From Vombatus ursinus (Eukaryota > Chordata > Mammalia > Diprotodontia > Vombatidae), in assembly GCF_900497805.2 (NCBI RefSeq), contig NW_020940358.1, positions 28,721,146-28,785,145 of the forward strand: a DNA stretch of 64,000 bases. Direction: 5' to 3'. How positions within the stretch are numbered: position 1 is the stretch's first letter; each line of letters opens with the position of its first letter. The notes below the pieces were generated by a model. It had not been told where the DNA came from. It ran no database searches and saw only the letters and a program-made list of their open reading frames with translations. Shown here piece after piece: positions 45,594-56,640 of the stretch. The position numbers and the translations under genes were made by a program.

Positions 45594-46010
45594 ATTGTTG
45601 TTGTTTGTCCTTCAATTTTGAAGAGGACCAATGAGATCACAGGGCGATGTCTTGACTCTTTTCGGAATTGGATTTAAGTGAGGTGGAGTTGCACAAAGTC
45701 ATCAACCTCACTCTCTCTTCTAGTCATCGAAGTCCAGTGGCAGGACAAAAATCAAGACAACTGGCAATGGCCCAGGATGCAGTGGATGACCTTGGTGCGT
45801 TCAATGTCTGAACAAGCTCTAAGCACTCCACAAGGCCTGCTTCACCCACCTTCATGGCCATTGGAACAAATTCTTATTATCCACTCATTTCACTGGGGGA
45901 AGACTTCACATGCTTGGGACAGATATCTCCCTAACTCACCAACAGGTTTGAGGGCTATTGGTTACCTGCAACCTGAGTTAGCTCATCTGCTGAGAGGCTT
46001 CAAAGGATAG
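45594..46010 (-). mobile_element. Non-autonomous SINE with RTE-type tail
   Basis: On minus, the tail 'ttggtcctcttcaaaattga' and AAGGACAAACAACAAC matches the RTE-like LINE end. The body shares GCATCCTGGGCCAT, CCACTGGAC and GAGAGAGTGAGG with the copy at 16770. The 110-codon plus-strand open frame here is antisense chance. Confidence 0.7.
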
Positions 46011-46048
46011 AGAAAGGTTGACTAAAGGGAACAATTACACATACACTC

Positions 46049-46049
46049 A

Positions 46050-46100
<51 letters not shown>
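46049..46100. repeat. (CA)n microsatellite
   Basis: About 24 CA units. Confidence 0.96.
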
Positions 46101-46102
<2 letters not shown>

Positions 46103-46384
46103 TCCTCCAGATTCCTTCTACATTCACTTATGGCCCTGAGGACCTGGTCTTCTGATTAGTGAGTCTCCGGTATTTCTAAATTGACCCAGGCTCCCCTTTC
46201 TGCCTACCTAAGCTTCTGTTCCTTAGCCATCTTCTCTCCATGCTAACTTTCTACCTCTTGCTCTGGGAACAGTAACCAAATCAACACTACCACTCCAAAA
46301 ATGAACATGTCAAACAATCTATGGCTCCATGTACAGTCTCCATGACTGCCTTGATCCAAACACACCTTGGCCACCACCATATAT

Positions 46385-46515
46385 ATTGTCTTCTATTAGA
46401 ATGTAAGTTCCTTGCATGTAGGGTCTTACTAGATTTTGTATTTGTGTCCTCTTTGTTTAGGATAATACCTAGCATATAATAAATGCTAAATAAATGCTTT
46501 TTAATTCATTCATTC
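46385..46515 (+). mobile_element. L2 3' end
   Basis: 'agaatgtaagttccttgcat', 'aatacctagcatataataaa'. The rest of 46101-46890 is unremarkable. Confidence 0.72.
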
Positions 46516-46889
46516 TTTTATTTATTCATTCATATGACCAGATAAGGAAGTAGGCTGGTCATACAGTTAAGACTAATGGACATCTTGGGTACCACTCTGT
46601 TATCCACAACATATTAAAAGACTTAGAGAAAAGCAACTAGTATATTCAGTGAATCTTTTATGGATGATAAGAACTGCACAGGAGGAAATGGTGGAGATGG
46701 GTTGAGATCTGTCCTAGTGTTGGAGAGAGGATCTACAATGATGAAATCATGATTCCATTGAAATATAGAAGGCTCTACTAGTGAGTGAGTAATGCTGAAT
46801 CACTCATGGATTATAGAGATAGGTAAGAATCGAGATTAATCTTTCCGAGGATTAAATCCATATGAAGTTATCCATTTTTCATTTGGCAA

Positions 46890-47377
46890 TCACATCAAAC
46901 ACTCAATAAATATGTATTAAGCACTTACTATGTGTCAGGTGTTGTGCTAAGCAGTGGAGATACAAAAAGAGACAAAAGACAGTCCCTGCCCTCAAGGAGC
47001 TTACAAACTAACATGCAAACAAATATGTACAAAACAATATACAGGAACAATGGGAAATAATTAACTGAGGGAAGGTGCTAGAATTAAGTGGATCAGGAAA
47101 GGCTTCCTTTAGAAGGTGGGGTTTTAGCTGAGATTTGAAGGAAGGCAGAGATAAGAAAGGAGAACATTCCAAAAGGCATAGAAGACAGCCAGAGAAAATG
47201 TCCAAGAAATGAAGTGTCTTGCTTGTGGGACAGTCAGGATGCCAGTGTTACTATATAAAAGAGTACATGTCAGGGAGTAAGGGATAAGAATATTGGAAAA
47301 GTAGGAGGGGACATTCTGTTTGAATGCCAAACAGAGCCTTTTATATTTGATCCTGGAGGCAATAAGGAACCACTGGA

Positions 47378-47424
<47 letters not shown>

Positions 47425-47940
47425 GTCAGACCTGTTCTTTTGGAAAATTACTTTAGTGCCTGAAGGGAGGATGGATTGGAGTGGGGTGGGAGGAGACTTG
47501 AGGCAAGCAGGCTCACGAAAGTCTGCACTACGGTGTCAGAAGAGAGAAGATAACGTATTGGAGAGATATTGCAAAGATGAAATTGACAGGCTTTGGCAAC
47601 AGATTAGAATTGGGAGAGGGGGAGGATGAGAGATAGTGAAAAGTCCAGGATGACTCCTAGGGTGTAAGCCTGAGGGACTGGGAGACTGATGTTGCCCTCT
47701 AAAGTAATAGAGATGGTGGAGGGGGAAGGGAGAAGGGTTTAGGAGGAAAGATAATGAGTTCTAGTTTGAACATGTTTAGTTTAAGATGTCTCCTGGAGAT
47801 CCAGTCAGTGCTGTCTGAAAGACAGTTGGAGATGCGGGATTGAAGGTCAGTAGAGAGGTTGGGGCAGGAGAGGTAGATTTGAAAATTGTCAACATAGAGG
47901 TGATAATTAAATCCGTGGGAGCTAATAAGCCCACCAAATT
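46890..47940 (-). mobile_element. L2 LINE (minus strand), about 1 kb of the 3' half
   Basis: In order on plus: 'caataaatatgtattaagca' (reverse 3' end), 'ccctcaaggagcttacaaac', 'tttgatcctggaggcaataa', 'ggatggattggagtggggtg', 'gtccaggatgactcctaggg', 'gaacatgtttagtttaagat', 'ggagatgcgggattgaaggt'. This is the best-preserved L2 antisense copy and the key for the others. Confidence 0.8.
47379..47421. repeat. (TG)n microsatellite
   Basis: About 21 TG units grown inside the minus-strand L2. Confidence 0.96.
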
Positions 47941-49469
47941 GAAGTATAACTGTAACTTCTGTTTCTTTTTACTTTTCCCTCTAATTCCTCTTTTAATCCT
48001 CACTTAGTTTTGTTTGGATTAAGGGGAAAGGGCTTTTCTCCATTCCTGAGTCAGGAATTTGGAGGGGAGAGGGGATGCTGGGTGGCTGAGGATCCAAAAG
48101 ACTAGGCTAGGACTAGGGGCAGAAAACCCGAGACAACTGAAGAGCTGCCCTTCAGGCTTGGGGTTCAGCCACAGGAGCTGTTATCAGGGTTACAGGTAGT
48201 GTTGCTTTAACTGTGTGCACAGCCTGCACTGGTTTCTCTCTACTTTGCAAAAGGTACTTGCGCTAATTTTTAAGCTACAAAATAGCCACATCTCTTCCCA
48301 AAAATGTCGACTGCAAAATTACTCATCTGGCTTTGAGTCAGTCCAGGAAACCCAATTCCTCTGTCTCCCTAGGGGCTTGCTCCAGTCAGCCACCCCCAGC
48401 TTCTCCAGGAGTGACCTCACCCCAGCCCCCTTCCCCAGATTTCTACACACACCACTGCCGGTTGGGTTCTGGCCTCACTCTGTCTGCCGTGTGGTGAGCG
48501 GAAGGAATTTAGCAAGAACTCTGCACACTCAGCAGCCCCAGGCCTGGAAGAGTAGGGAGCAACATGGGAGGGGAGTGGAAAATACCAAATGGATTTCCTG
48601 AAGAATGGAAGCAGCTGAAATAACTTTCCCGCAGACCCAGTCCCCTGACTGCACGTGGGAGTCCCCTTTGGCTCTGGTGAGTTAACATAGCTTGACCACT
48701 GCCTGGTGGGCCCCAAAGTAACCCAGCTAGGTCTGTAACCCCTGGCATGATGCCTAGGAGGAAGAGGGATTTACAAACTTTCAAGTGCAATGTAAATGTG
48801 AATTATCATCATCCTTATCATCTCGGAGCAAACCTTTGGCCTGCTGGCTGATCTCCTCACTTCGATGGATCTGGTACTCTGGGGGTAGGGCTGATTTTCA
48901 AGTCTCACAGGTGGTAAGCACGAGAGGTGGAATTTGAACCCAAGTCCCCTGAGCTTGGAGCCAGTGCATTTTCCATCCTGTTATGCTGAGTCCTCAGGTA
49001 TAATCAGGTTGCTATCTACATCAGTGGGGGGAATACCCACAGAGAGAAGAACACAAATCAATTAACACTGAAATTTCCCTTTCTAACACTAAAGACTCCC
49101 TCATCTTGGTTTGCTGTGCTAACCCCCAGGCCCAGTTTATGCCTCCCACCTGCCTTTCTTGCTCTGACTATGAGAGGAGGGAGTATGACTAGAGAAAGAC
49201 AGAAGAGCGCAGCCTTTTTCCTATTACAGATTCATGCTGTCCAATTGCAAGGTAGTCTACCACTCATGTTTTTATTTATCTATTCTAAATGCCTGAGAAT
49301 ATTCCCCACAATCATAATCTCAGGCCTTTAGGGCCTCATTTCTCTCAGCAGATGACTCTGCTTCCTGTTTTAGCCTCTCCTCCTCCCTACTGCTCCCCAA
49401 GAGAAGGTTTTCTTTCTTCTCTAAAGTTGCCCTTCCCCTCTCCCCCAGGGTCTTCCACTTAACCATCTC
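47941..49469. other. Mostly unrecognised; one MIR fragment
   Basis: Holds the second copy of the 110-bp repeat (48235-48345), a GC-richer stretch at 48380-48720, and a reverse MIR core at 48880-48990 ('ggaatttgaacccaagtccc'). The 128-codon plus frame at 48215-48601 has no resemblance to a known family. No gene is supported. Confidence 0.45.
48235..48345 (+). repeat. Unclassified ~110-bp repeat, copy 2
   Basis: See copy 1 at 43310. The shared order of three words within 110 bp makes chance unlikely. Confidence 0.6.
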
Positions 49470-49680
49470 AGAATCCTGGGATCTGAGTTAGAAGGGACCT
49501 CAGAAGGCCTGCAAGTGTAACATTTATCCAAGTAGACATATGTTCTATATAATTCTTCTATAAATTTGCTACAAGCAGTCATCTAGCTTATACTGGAAGG
49601 TCTCCAGTGACAGGGACTTCACTACCTCCACAGTCAACCCCATGCCACTATAGGGAGGCTCTGAGATGTCATTAATAATA
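49470..49680 (-). mobile_element. CR1/L3-like LINE 3' fragment
   Basis: 'gatctgagttagaagggacc', 'tactggaaggtctccagtga' and 'gacttcactacctcc' are the antisense of the CR1/L3 end ('SSPSLEVFK' region). Confidence 0.6.
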
Positions 49681-50094
49681 AGGTTGAATAGTAACAAAAA
49701 CTGAAACCAGGGTCACTTAAAGCTTATGGGTCTCTCTGTGCCAGTTAACGATGGGGTCCTTCCTTTCCAAAAAATATATCCTGAGAGTCCAGTATGGGAA
49801 ATACCAGTGGAAAATATTGATTGGAATTCCTGCACTATGTGCCCAACAATGGGAAAGAAATGAAAAAGAGTGTCAGACAAAAGTCTTGAGAGTGTGACAT
49901 CAGTGCAGTGGAGTTCTGTGGTGGAGGTCCCTTAAAAAGGTCCCACTTCTTATAGGGCCTCTTCTTCCCAGTGGATATGTATTTATTCCTTCACCCAAGC
50001 TAGAAAACTTGGATGATACCAACTTCTGAAATCCAATAAATGGGACTATTTCTGTTCCTGGACCTTGGAACTCACCAGGGGGAGACAGTAGTGT

Positions 50095-50345
50095 GTTAGT
50101 AAATGTTTAACAACCAGCTTATTGGGTGAGGGTGGACATAGGTTGGAAGTAGAAATGTACCCATGACACACCTTGAAGTTTAATCTGCATAATTAACATC
50201 TAAAGCCAACAGAACAATAAATCAAGTCCAGATTTGTAGCATTTTTGAATTTCATAGGTACATGTAAATAATTGAAATTTTAACAATCAGCTCTCACAAG
50301 CCATTTTGAGCTAGCTCCAGCATACCTCTGGGAGTACAGCACTGA
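50095..50345 (+). repeat. Unclassified dispersed repeat, copy 2
   Basis: Same family as 31020-31265: 'gtttaacaaccagcttattg', 'ccatgacacaccttgaagtt', 'acaataaatcaagtccagat', 'acaatcagctctcacaagcc'. Confidence 0.65.
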
Positions 50346-51511
50346 CCTTTGCTTATGCAAACTCTAGCCTCAAAGTTCAAGCGGTCTCATCACCTCCAAT
50401 GAAACTTCTCTGGGCTATTCTAACTAACAATGACTGTTCTCTGTCATGGTCTAACACGATGGCTCACACCATACAAGCTAGTACTTGACTGGATTCTATC
50501 TTTAGATTTTCTCTAATTTCTTCATGTATGTTAATCTTATCTTCAATCAAATCAATAAACATTTATTAAGCACCTACTATTTGTCAGGCTCTGTGCTAAG
50601 TCCCAGCCCTCAAGTGGCTTACAATTAAATGAGGAAGACAATATGTAAACAAATTGATAAAAGTCAAGCTATATACAGGATAAATAAAAAAATTAATTAA
50701 CAGAGGGAAGGCACTGGAATTAAGAGGAGTTAGGGAAGATTTCCTGTAGAATTTTAGTTTGGACTTAGAGGAAACCAGGGAGGTCAGTAGTCAGAGTAAA
50801 GGAGAACATTCCAGGCATGGGGGACAGCCAGAGAAAATGATTCCTTAACTGGGTTGTAGAATTCCTTGTGAGAAGGGCTCATTTAATTCAATTAAATTCA
50901 AACATTTATCATGCTATCTGCCAGGTTACTGTGCTAGAAACTATGGATGAAAAAAAGAAGAAGGTGTCTGCCCAAAAGGAGATTATGGTCTTCTGGAGGA
51001 TACAACATGTACACAGACAAGCAAATACAAAGCGTAAACCAAGTAAATAACTTTAGGAAGGACAGATCACCAATAGCTGGAGGGCTCAGGAATGGCCTTG
51101 TGTAAGGAGGTGGCATCTGGACTATGCTTTGAAGGAAGCTAGAGGCTCTAACAGATGGAGGTGAAGAGGAAAAGCATTTCAAGCTCTGAGGGCCACCTGA
51201 CAAGGGGGAGAATTTCATGTATAGGGCAGTAAGCTGGCATGGCTGTAAAGGAGAATGCATGAACAGTAATAATGTGAAGCGAGCCTGGAAAGGTAGATGG
51301 AAAACACAGTCGTAATGGCATTAAAGGCTAGGCAGAGGGTTTTGTCTTTTACCTTAAAGCAATAGGGAGGCACTGAGGTTTTCCTACTATGGAAGAGGCA
51401 CTACTAGGTGATGTTTGAGGATGATCAGTTTGGCAGTTCTGTAGAAGATGGATCAAATTAGGAAGAGCCTGAAGGCAGGATGACTACTTAGGAGGCTAAG
51501 GCAATCATCTC

Positions 51512-51750
51512 CAGGGGTAGAGAACTTGCAGCCTTGAGGCCACATGTGGCCCTCTAGGTCCTCAAATGTGGCCCTTTGACTGACTCCAAACCTCACGGAA
51601 CAAATCCCCTTAATAAAAGGATCCTTTATTTATTAATTTATTATTCCCCTTTTATTAAGGGGATTTGTTGTGTGAAGTTTGGAGTCAGTCAAAAGGCTTC
51701 ACTTGAGGGCCTAGAAGGTGCATATGTAGCCTCCAGGTTCCCCACCTCTG
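51512..51750. mobile_element. Palindromic hAT-like MITE, copy 1
   Basis: 239 bp that folds back on itself. Left end caggggtagagaac, right end the inverse (gttccccacctctg). The arms pair over about 105 bp (for example 'gactgactccaaacctcacg' with 'tgtgtgaagtttggagtcag') around an AT loop near 51622-51645. No coding capacity. No clear target duplication. Confidence 0.85.
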
Positions 51751-52129
51751 AATTCTAGACAATAGGAGGTAAAGACCAGAACTAGAGTAGAATCTCTTTG
51801 AGTGGAGAGAGTTCAGACACATGCCAGAGCTATTATACAGGGAGTCCCAAGAAGACTAGCAACAGATTAGCTATATGGGGATAAGAAAGAGGAAAGAATC
51901 AAAAGTGATTCTGATGTGAAACCAGGTCATAGAAAGATTGTCACTACCCCAAGAGAAACAGTGAAGTCTGATAGAGGTATGGAATCGGGAGGGAATGTAG
52001 AGTTCTGTTTCAGACATGATAAATTTGACATCCCTCTGGGACAGTCAGGTGGAGATGTCCAACAGGTGGTTGATAATGTGGTACCAGAGTTCAGGAGAGC
52101 AATTAGTGCTGAATATATAAATTTTGGCG

Positions 52130-52380
52130 CAGGTAGGTGGTGAAGTGGATGGAACACTGGGTCTGGAGTCAGGAAGACCTGAGTTCAAATGTGAACTCAA
52201 GCACTTAGTAGCTGTATGACCCTGGGCAAGTCACTTAACCCTGTTTGCCTCAGTTTCCTCATCTGTAAAATGAGCTGGAGAAGGAAATAATAAACTACTC
52301 TAGTATCTTTGCCAAGAAAACCCCAAATAGGGTCATGGAGAATTGGACATGACTGAAAGCAACTGAACAACAATAACATA
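52130..52380 (+). mobile_element. MAR1-type SINE with RTE tail
   Basis: 'gtgaagtggatggaacactg', 'gtatgaccctgggcaagtca', 'ttgccaagaaaaccccaaat', 'attggacatgactgaaagca' and a CAACAATAA end. Full length, inserted in L2. Confidence 0.92.
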
Positions 52381-52544
52381 TAGATCTATAAGTCATCTGC
52401 ATAGGAATGAAAGTTGAACCCCATGGGAACTGATGAGTTCACTGAGGCAGAGTGAAGAGGGCAGGACTGAGCCTTAGAGGACCTCCAAAGTTAGAGGTCA
52501 GGAGATAGATTATGTATAGCAAAAGAGACTTAAAAAGGAGTCAT

Positions 52545-52639
52545 TCAAATCTGGCCTCAGACTAAACACTTCACATATAGTAGCTGTGTGACCTTGGGCA
52601 AGTCACTTAACCCCGATTGCCTCACCAAAAAAAAAAAAA
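52545..52639 (+). mobile_element. 5'-truncated tRNA-headed SINE
   Basis: Starts 'tcaaatctggcctcagacta', core, then about 18 A. A perfect 13-bp target duplication, aaaaaggagtcat, lies at 52532-52544 and 52640-52652. Truncation of a SINE with a clean duplication shows incomplete reverse transcription. Confidence 0.94.
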
Positions 52640-53344
52640 AAAAAGGAGTCATACCTGTAGGACGAGAACCAGGAGGGAGCAGTGCTAGGGAAGCCAAGCA
52701 AGGAGAGAATATGCAGGAGGGAGTGCTCAGCAGCCTGGAAAGCTACCAGAAGGTCAAAGAGGATGGGGACTGGAAAAGGCCATTGGCTTTATCAGCTAAG
52801 AGATCACTTAAAACCTTGGCAATTGCAGTTTCAATTCATTGATGGGCTGAAAGCCAGATTGAAAGGAGGTGAAAATTGAGTAGGAGGGGCAGAAGCTTAG
52901 GCAATGATAGAAATGATTTCTTTTAGGGACTTGGCAGGGAAAAAGAGGAGTGATATTGAACTATAAAAAGGAGAAAAAGAATATGCAAAATTAGAAATAA
53001 TACAGCAGGATAATGGAAATGGTAATCTATATAACAGAAATCTATTCAGTCTGAGATGGAGTAGCATGAAGTTTCCTAACCTAATCCTTAGCTAAAGTTT
53101 CCCAGGCTTAGCTGGACCTTCATGCCCTCTTAAGGGCCTCAGCTAAGAATGTCGTTTTCCACACCAGGATACCCTTGGATGATTTTGCAAATCCCCCACC
53201 TGGGCCCTGGGTCAATTCACCCATTCTAAGATCTGCTGTTCCCTTTGGGCTAATCAGGAAGCCTGCTGAAGGAAATGTAAGGAATTGGGGGGGGTCAGGA
53301 AGAAGTATGTTTTGGAGATTCCACATTACTTAACAAACTTAGTT

Positions 53345-53415
53345 TTTTTAGTATTAAATATTTGCATATTTTTGCATATTTTGCAAATTTTTGCAAATTT
53401 TGCATATTTTAAACT
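53345..53415. repeat. TTTTGCAAA/TTTTGCATA cluster
   Basis: Six TTGCA cores in about 60 bp ('tatttgcatatttttgcata', 'ttttgcaaatttttgcaaat', then another TTTTGCATA). Several match or nearly match the octamer ATTTGCAT. It may be a simple diverged minisatellite. Confidence 0.7.
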
Positions 53416-53489
53416 GTATACAACAAGGCCAAACATGGAAAAGGAAACAGGTCAATACAAGTGTTCCCATCACCTCTGACATTGGAGCA

Positions 53490-53690
53490 ATCAGGATTCC
53501 GGGTTTGGAGTTAGAAAAGATCTCAGAGACCATCTAGCCCAACTCCCTCATTTTACAGGTGGGGCCACCAAGTCAGAGAGGTTAAGTGATCACTTGCCCA
53601 AGATCACAATGATTATACGTGGCAGAGCTGGGATTTGAACGGAGGTCCTCTGACTCCAAATCAGACATGGAGAAAGCACTTTGCAAATCT
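53490..53690 (-). mobile_element. MIR-family SINE (long marsupial variant)
   Basis: 'gaccatctagcccaactccc', 'gattatacgtggcagagctg', 'gatttgaacggaggtcctct'. Same variant as 15505. Confidence 0.82.
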
Positions 53691-53714
53691 TTTTAACAAT
53701 CTTGATTATGTTAT

Positions 53715-53996
53715 GGTGGCCAGCACCTGGAATCCCTGCTGCCAGGGAGGATCTCTTTAGCTCAGGAGTTCCAAGCTGCAGTGGGCTAAACCTATTAGAT
53801 GTTTGAACTAAATTTGGCATGAATGTGGTGAGCCCTTGGAAATGAGGCACTACCACATTGTCAAAGAAGGGCAAAATGGCCCAGGTCAGAAAAGGAGCAG
53901 GTCAAAGTTCCCAAAATAATGAGTGGGGATTCTACCCACGAGTGGTTCCTGCTCTTCTAATCTGTAAGAGATAGGGAAACCTAGTCTTAAAAAACC
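53715..53996 (+). pseudogene. RN7SL: 7SL (SRP) RNA pseudogene, nearly full length
   Basis: Matches 7SL RNA in order along its whole length: Alu-domain sequence 'aggaggatctctttagctca'-like text at 53740-53790, 'ctaaatttggcatgaatgtg' (7SL ctaagttcggcatcaatatg), the SRP54-binding region 'aatggcccaggtcagaaaag' with 'gagcaggtcaaag', and the 3' end 'gggaaacctagtctta'. A run of A follows. The first nine bases of 7SL are not recognisable. gttat at 53710-53714 and 54003-54007 may be a short target duplication. Many substitutions hit paired helices, so it is a processed pseudogene. 7SL is the scaffold RNA of the signal recognition particle. Confidence 0.9.
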
Positions 53997-54142
53997 CACA
54001 ACGTTATACAAATGCTAGCTGTTATTATTATTAATGCATAAGCCCAGGGCGGGAATCTTTATGGCCCATCTCTGGAAGAGTCATACTGTATAGTCCACAA
54101 CTTTTCCAGGCGAAGTCAGTCATTGGGTCAACAAAGCACTTT

Positions 54143-54380
54143 GTTGTTGTTCAGTTGTTTACAGTTGTGTCTGACTCTTCATGACCTCAATGGGGTTACC
54201 TTGGCAAAGATACTGGAGTGGTTTGCCATGTCCTTCTCCAGCTCATTTTACAGATGAGGAAACTGAGGCAAATAAGGTTAAGTGACTTGCTCAGGGTCAA
54301 ACAGCTAGTAAGTGTCTGAGGTCAGATTTAAACTCAGGAAGATGTCTTCATGTCTCTACTGTGCCACCTCACTGCCCCCA
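54143..54380 (-). mobile_element. MAR1-type SINE with RTE tail
   Basis: 'ttgttgttcagttgtttaca', 'gtctgactcttcatgacctc', 'agatactggagtggtttgcc', core 'gtgacttgctcagggtcaaa', head 'ctctactgtgccacc'. Confidence 0.92.
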
Positions 54381-54500
54381 ATAACACACTTATTTAACAC
54401 CAACTATGTGCTGGGCATTGTGCTAGGCACTGGGGATACAAGACATAAAAGGAATGATTCTGGCTTGTCCTCAAGGAGCGTATACTCTATTAACATTCTG
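54381..54500 (-). mobile_element. L2 3'-end fragment
   Basis: 'ttgtgctaggcactggggat' and 'tcctcaaggagcgtatactc'. 54501-55187 otherwise holds a MIR end near 54790-54870 and no gene. Confidence 0.7.
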
Positions 54501-55186
54501 ATTGAGGGGGGTGGGATGGGAGGGAGTTGGATGGGAGACAGCTTTCTTCAGGAGATGGGTTTGGGAAACATGTCTCAAAGAGGGAAACAAAGTATGTTTT
54601 CGGTTTCCTCATCTTTAACCAATCCCCTGCAGGGGGCATCATGGTCAGAGTAGGGCAAAAACGACTTTCATCATCCTTAGAACATGCAGAAGGGAGTTAC
54701 TGCTATTCCAATGAGTGCCTGCACTGGTGATCCAGAAATAGCAGTTACTAATAAGAATCTTGTTCCACATATAATGTTTATTTGATGAAATAACATATGC
54801 AAAGTACACACCTCAAAGTACTACATAAATGTTAGCTGCTGTTATTATTACTACTATTTAACATATAGCTATGTAATGCCCCCAGTCCTTCTAAGTGCCC
54901 CCTTCTCACTCCCAGATCCTTATCTTAGATTTCTGTATTCTGTTCTGTGTCAAATAGGGGCCATAGTTTGGAAGGGAACTCAGGGGTCATCTTATTTAGA
55001 TTCCTCATTTCACAGATGAGGACACTCAACTAAGCTTAGGGGTAATGACCAACCTTGGTTCCAGTGGATGGGAGATCAAACCCCTTCTCAGTGGAGGTAG
55101 AGGACTCTGGTTGGGGATGCTGCATACAGGGTTAAACGCAGTCAGTGTCTCTTGGTTTTGCTCATCTGTTTTTCTCAGTTAGAAGG

Positions 55187-55187
<1 letters not shown>

Positions 55188-55219
<32 letters not shown>
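55188..55219. repeat. (TG)n microsatellite
   Basis: About 16 TG units. Confidence 0.95.
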
Positions 55220-55224
<5 letters not shown>

Positions 55225-55339
55225 TGTAGTAATGGTGGAGATTGTAGTGGAAATTATTGTGAAATAGAAAACCAGAGACATCTGTAAAACTCTTTTACAA
55301 AGAAAAAAATCCAAAGAAGAGCATTATTAAGTTATTCAT

Positions 55340-55850
55340 TAGAAGCTGGGTGGCTTAGGAGAAGGAGCGCTAGACCAGGAACTGATAGTTGGGAGTCAAA
55401 TCCAGCCTATGATATGATGTGATATGCAATACAATATAATACACAACCTAATATGTATAACTTGACATAATATGACATGGTATAACACAAAGTAACAATG
55501 TAATATGATGTAATGTACCAATACAACATAACATCTAATATAATACATACTATAATATAAATCTGTATGTATTTGTATATATATGCACATATACACATAG
55601 GTGTATATACATATATATAAATATATCTTAAAGTCTATAAATGTTATTCCACTTTCTAGCTATTTGGCCTTAAATCATGTTATTTTTATAAGCTTCCGTT
55701 TCCTGATCTGTAAAATGGGATAACAGTACCACTTACCAGGATTGCTGTGAAGACTAAATGAGATGAAGGCTGTAGGAGCGCTTTCAGTCTTTTACACTGT
55801 AAATGTAATTAATTTACACTGTAAATACCATTATTATGATAGTGACAGTG
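55340..55850 (+). mobile_element. MIR-type SINE split by an AT-rich expansion
   Basis: Head part 'agaagctgggtggcttagga' to about 55405, then roughly 225 bp of degenerate ATAATATG-type sequence (55405-55630), then 'ttcctgatctgtaaaatggg', 'gaagactaaatgagatgaag' and the MIR end. The expansion lies where MIR has its core. Confidence 0.7.
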
Positions 55851-56411
55851 GGGTAGTGGAGAGGGTATTTTCTGAGCAGCAGGATTTCTGTTCAAATTTC
55901 ACTTACTAACTCTCTAACTCAAGTCATGTCTCTTAAGCTCCCTGAGTCACAGGCCCCTCCTTATGATTTATCTAAGTTACGATTGGGGATATGGTGGGAT
56001 TTCCCACAATGCAGAAATCACAGATCCCTTTGTGTATCTTGTTTGTATTCTATTATTATAGTTTAGATTTGGATACAGACTGATTAACGGAATGGGGAGT
56101 TAGGAAAAATTCTCTGAAAGGCTGAACTCCACAGTCCATGCATATAAGCCAATCCACTGTTACTAACATCCATTCAATCTAACCATTTGGCAGCTACTAA
56201 GCACTGTGCCTACATTTCGAGGGGAAAGAAATAAGTTGGGGTTCCTGTTCTCCAGCTTATTTCTACTATTTCCCAGCCAAGAAAAGCTTGTCTAAATCAG
56301 GAAGCAATTTAAAAGTAAGTACAATTTAATTTGAAATGATGTCTGTTTTATCATGGTATCTGCTTCTGGCTTGCCTAAACAATTAAGTCATAACCAAACT
56401 TCTTGCTTCTG

Positions 56412-56640
56412 CTGTTGTTTAGTCATTTCAGTCATGTTGAACTCTTGATGACCCTACTTAGGGTTTTCTTGGCAAAGATACTGGAACGGTTTGTTATTTC
56501 CTTCTCCAGCTCATTTTACAGATGAGGAAACTGAGACAAAAAAGGTGAAGTGACTTGCCCAGGGTCACACAGCTAGTCAGTGTTTGAGGCCAGATTTGAA
56601 TCCCAGGCCTGGCACTCTCTACTGTGCCACCTCATTGCCC
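56412..56640 (-). mobile_element. MAR1-type SINE with RTE tail
   Basis: 'tgctgttgtttagtcatttc', 'gatactggaacggtttgtta', 'ttgcccagggtcacacagct', 'ctactgtgccacctcattgc'. Head-to-head with the next SINE. Confidence 0.9.

Larger units (their letters stand above)
50530..52960 (-). mobile_element. L2 LINE copies (minus strand), interrupted
   Basis: Two reverse L2 3' ends follow each other ('caataaacatttattaagca' at about 50551, and a more diverged one near 50880). After a hairpin MITE (51512), a MAR1 (52130) and a SINE (52545), GA-rich L2 body continues to about 52960 ('ccccatgggaactgatgag', 'ccttggcaattgcagtttca'). Confidence 0.7.

Noticed and set aside
45678-46010. 110-codon plus-strand open frame
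   Set aside because: It lies antisense inside a SINE with an RTE-type tail.
48215-48601. 128-codon plus-strand open frame
   Set aside because: No family resemblance, no splice or promoter context, and an overlapping minus frame of similar length. Treated as chance.
50440-50500. 5S rRNA-like words (gctagtacttgactgg)
   Set aside because: Only one short word matches; the rest of 5S is absent.
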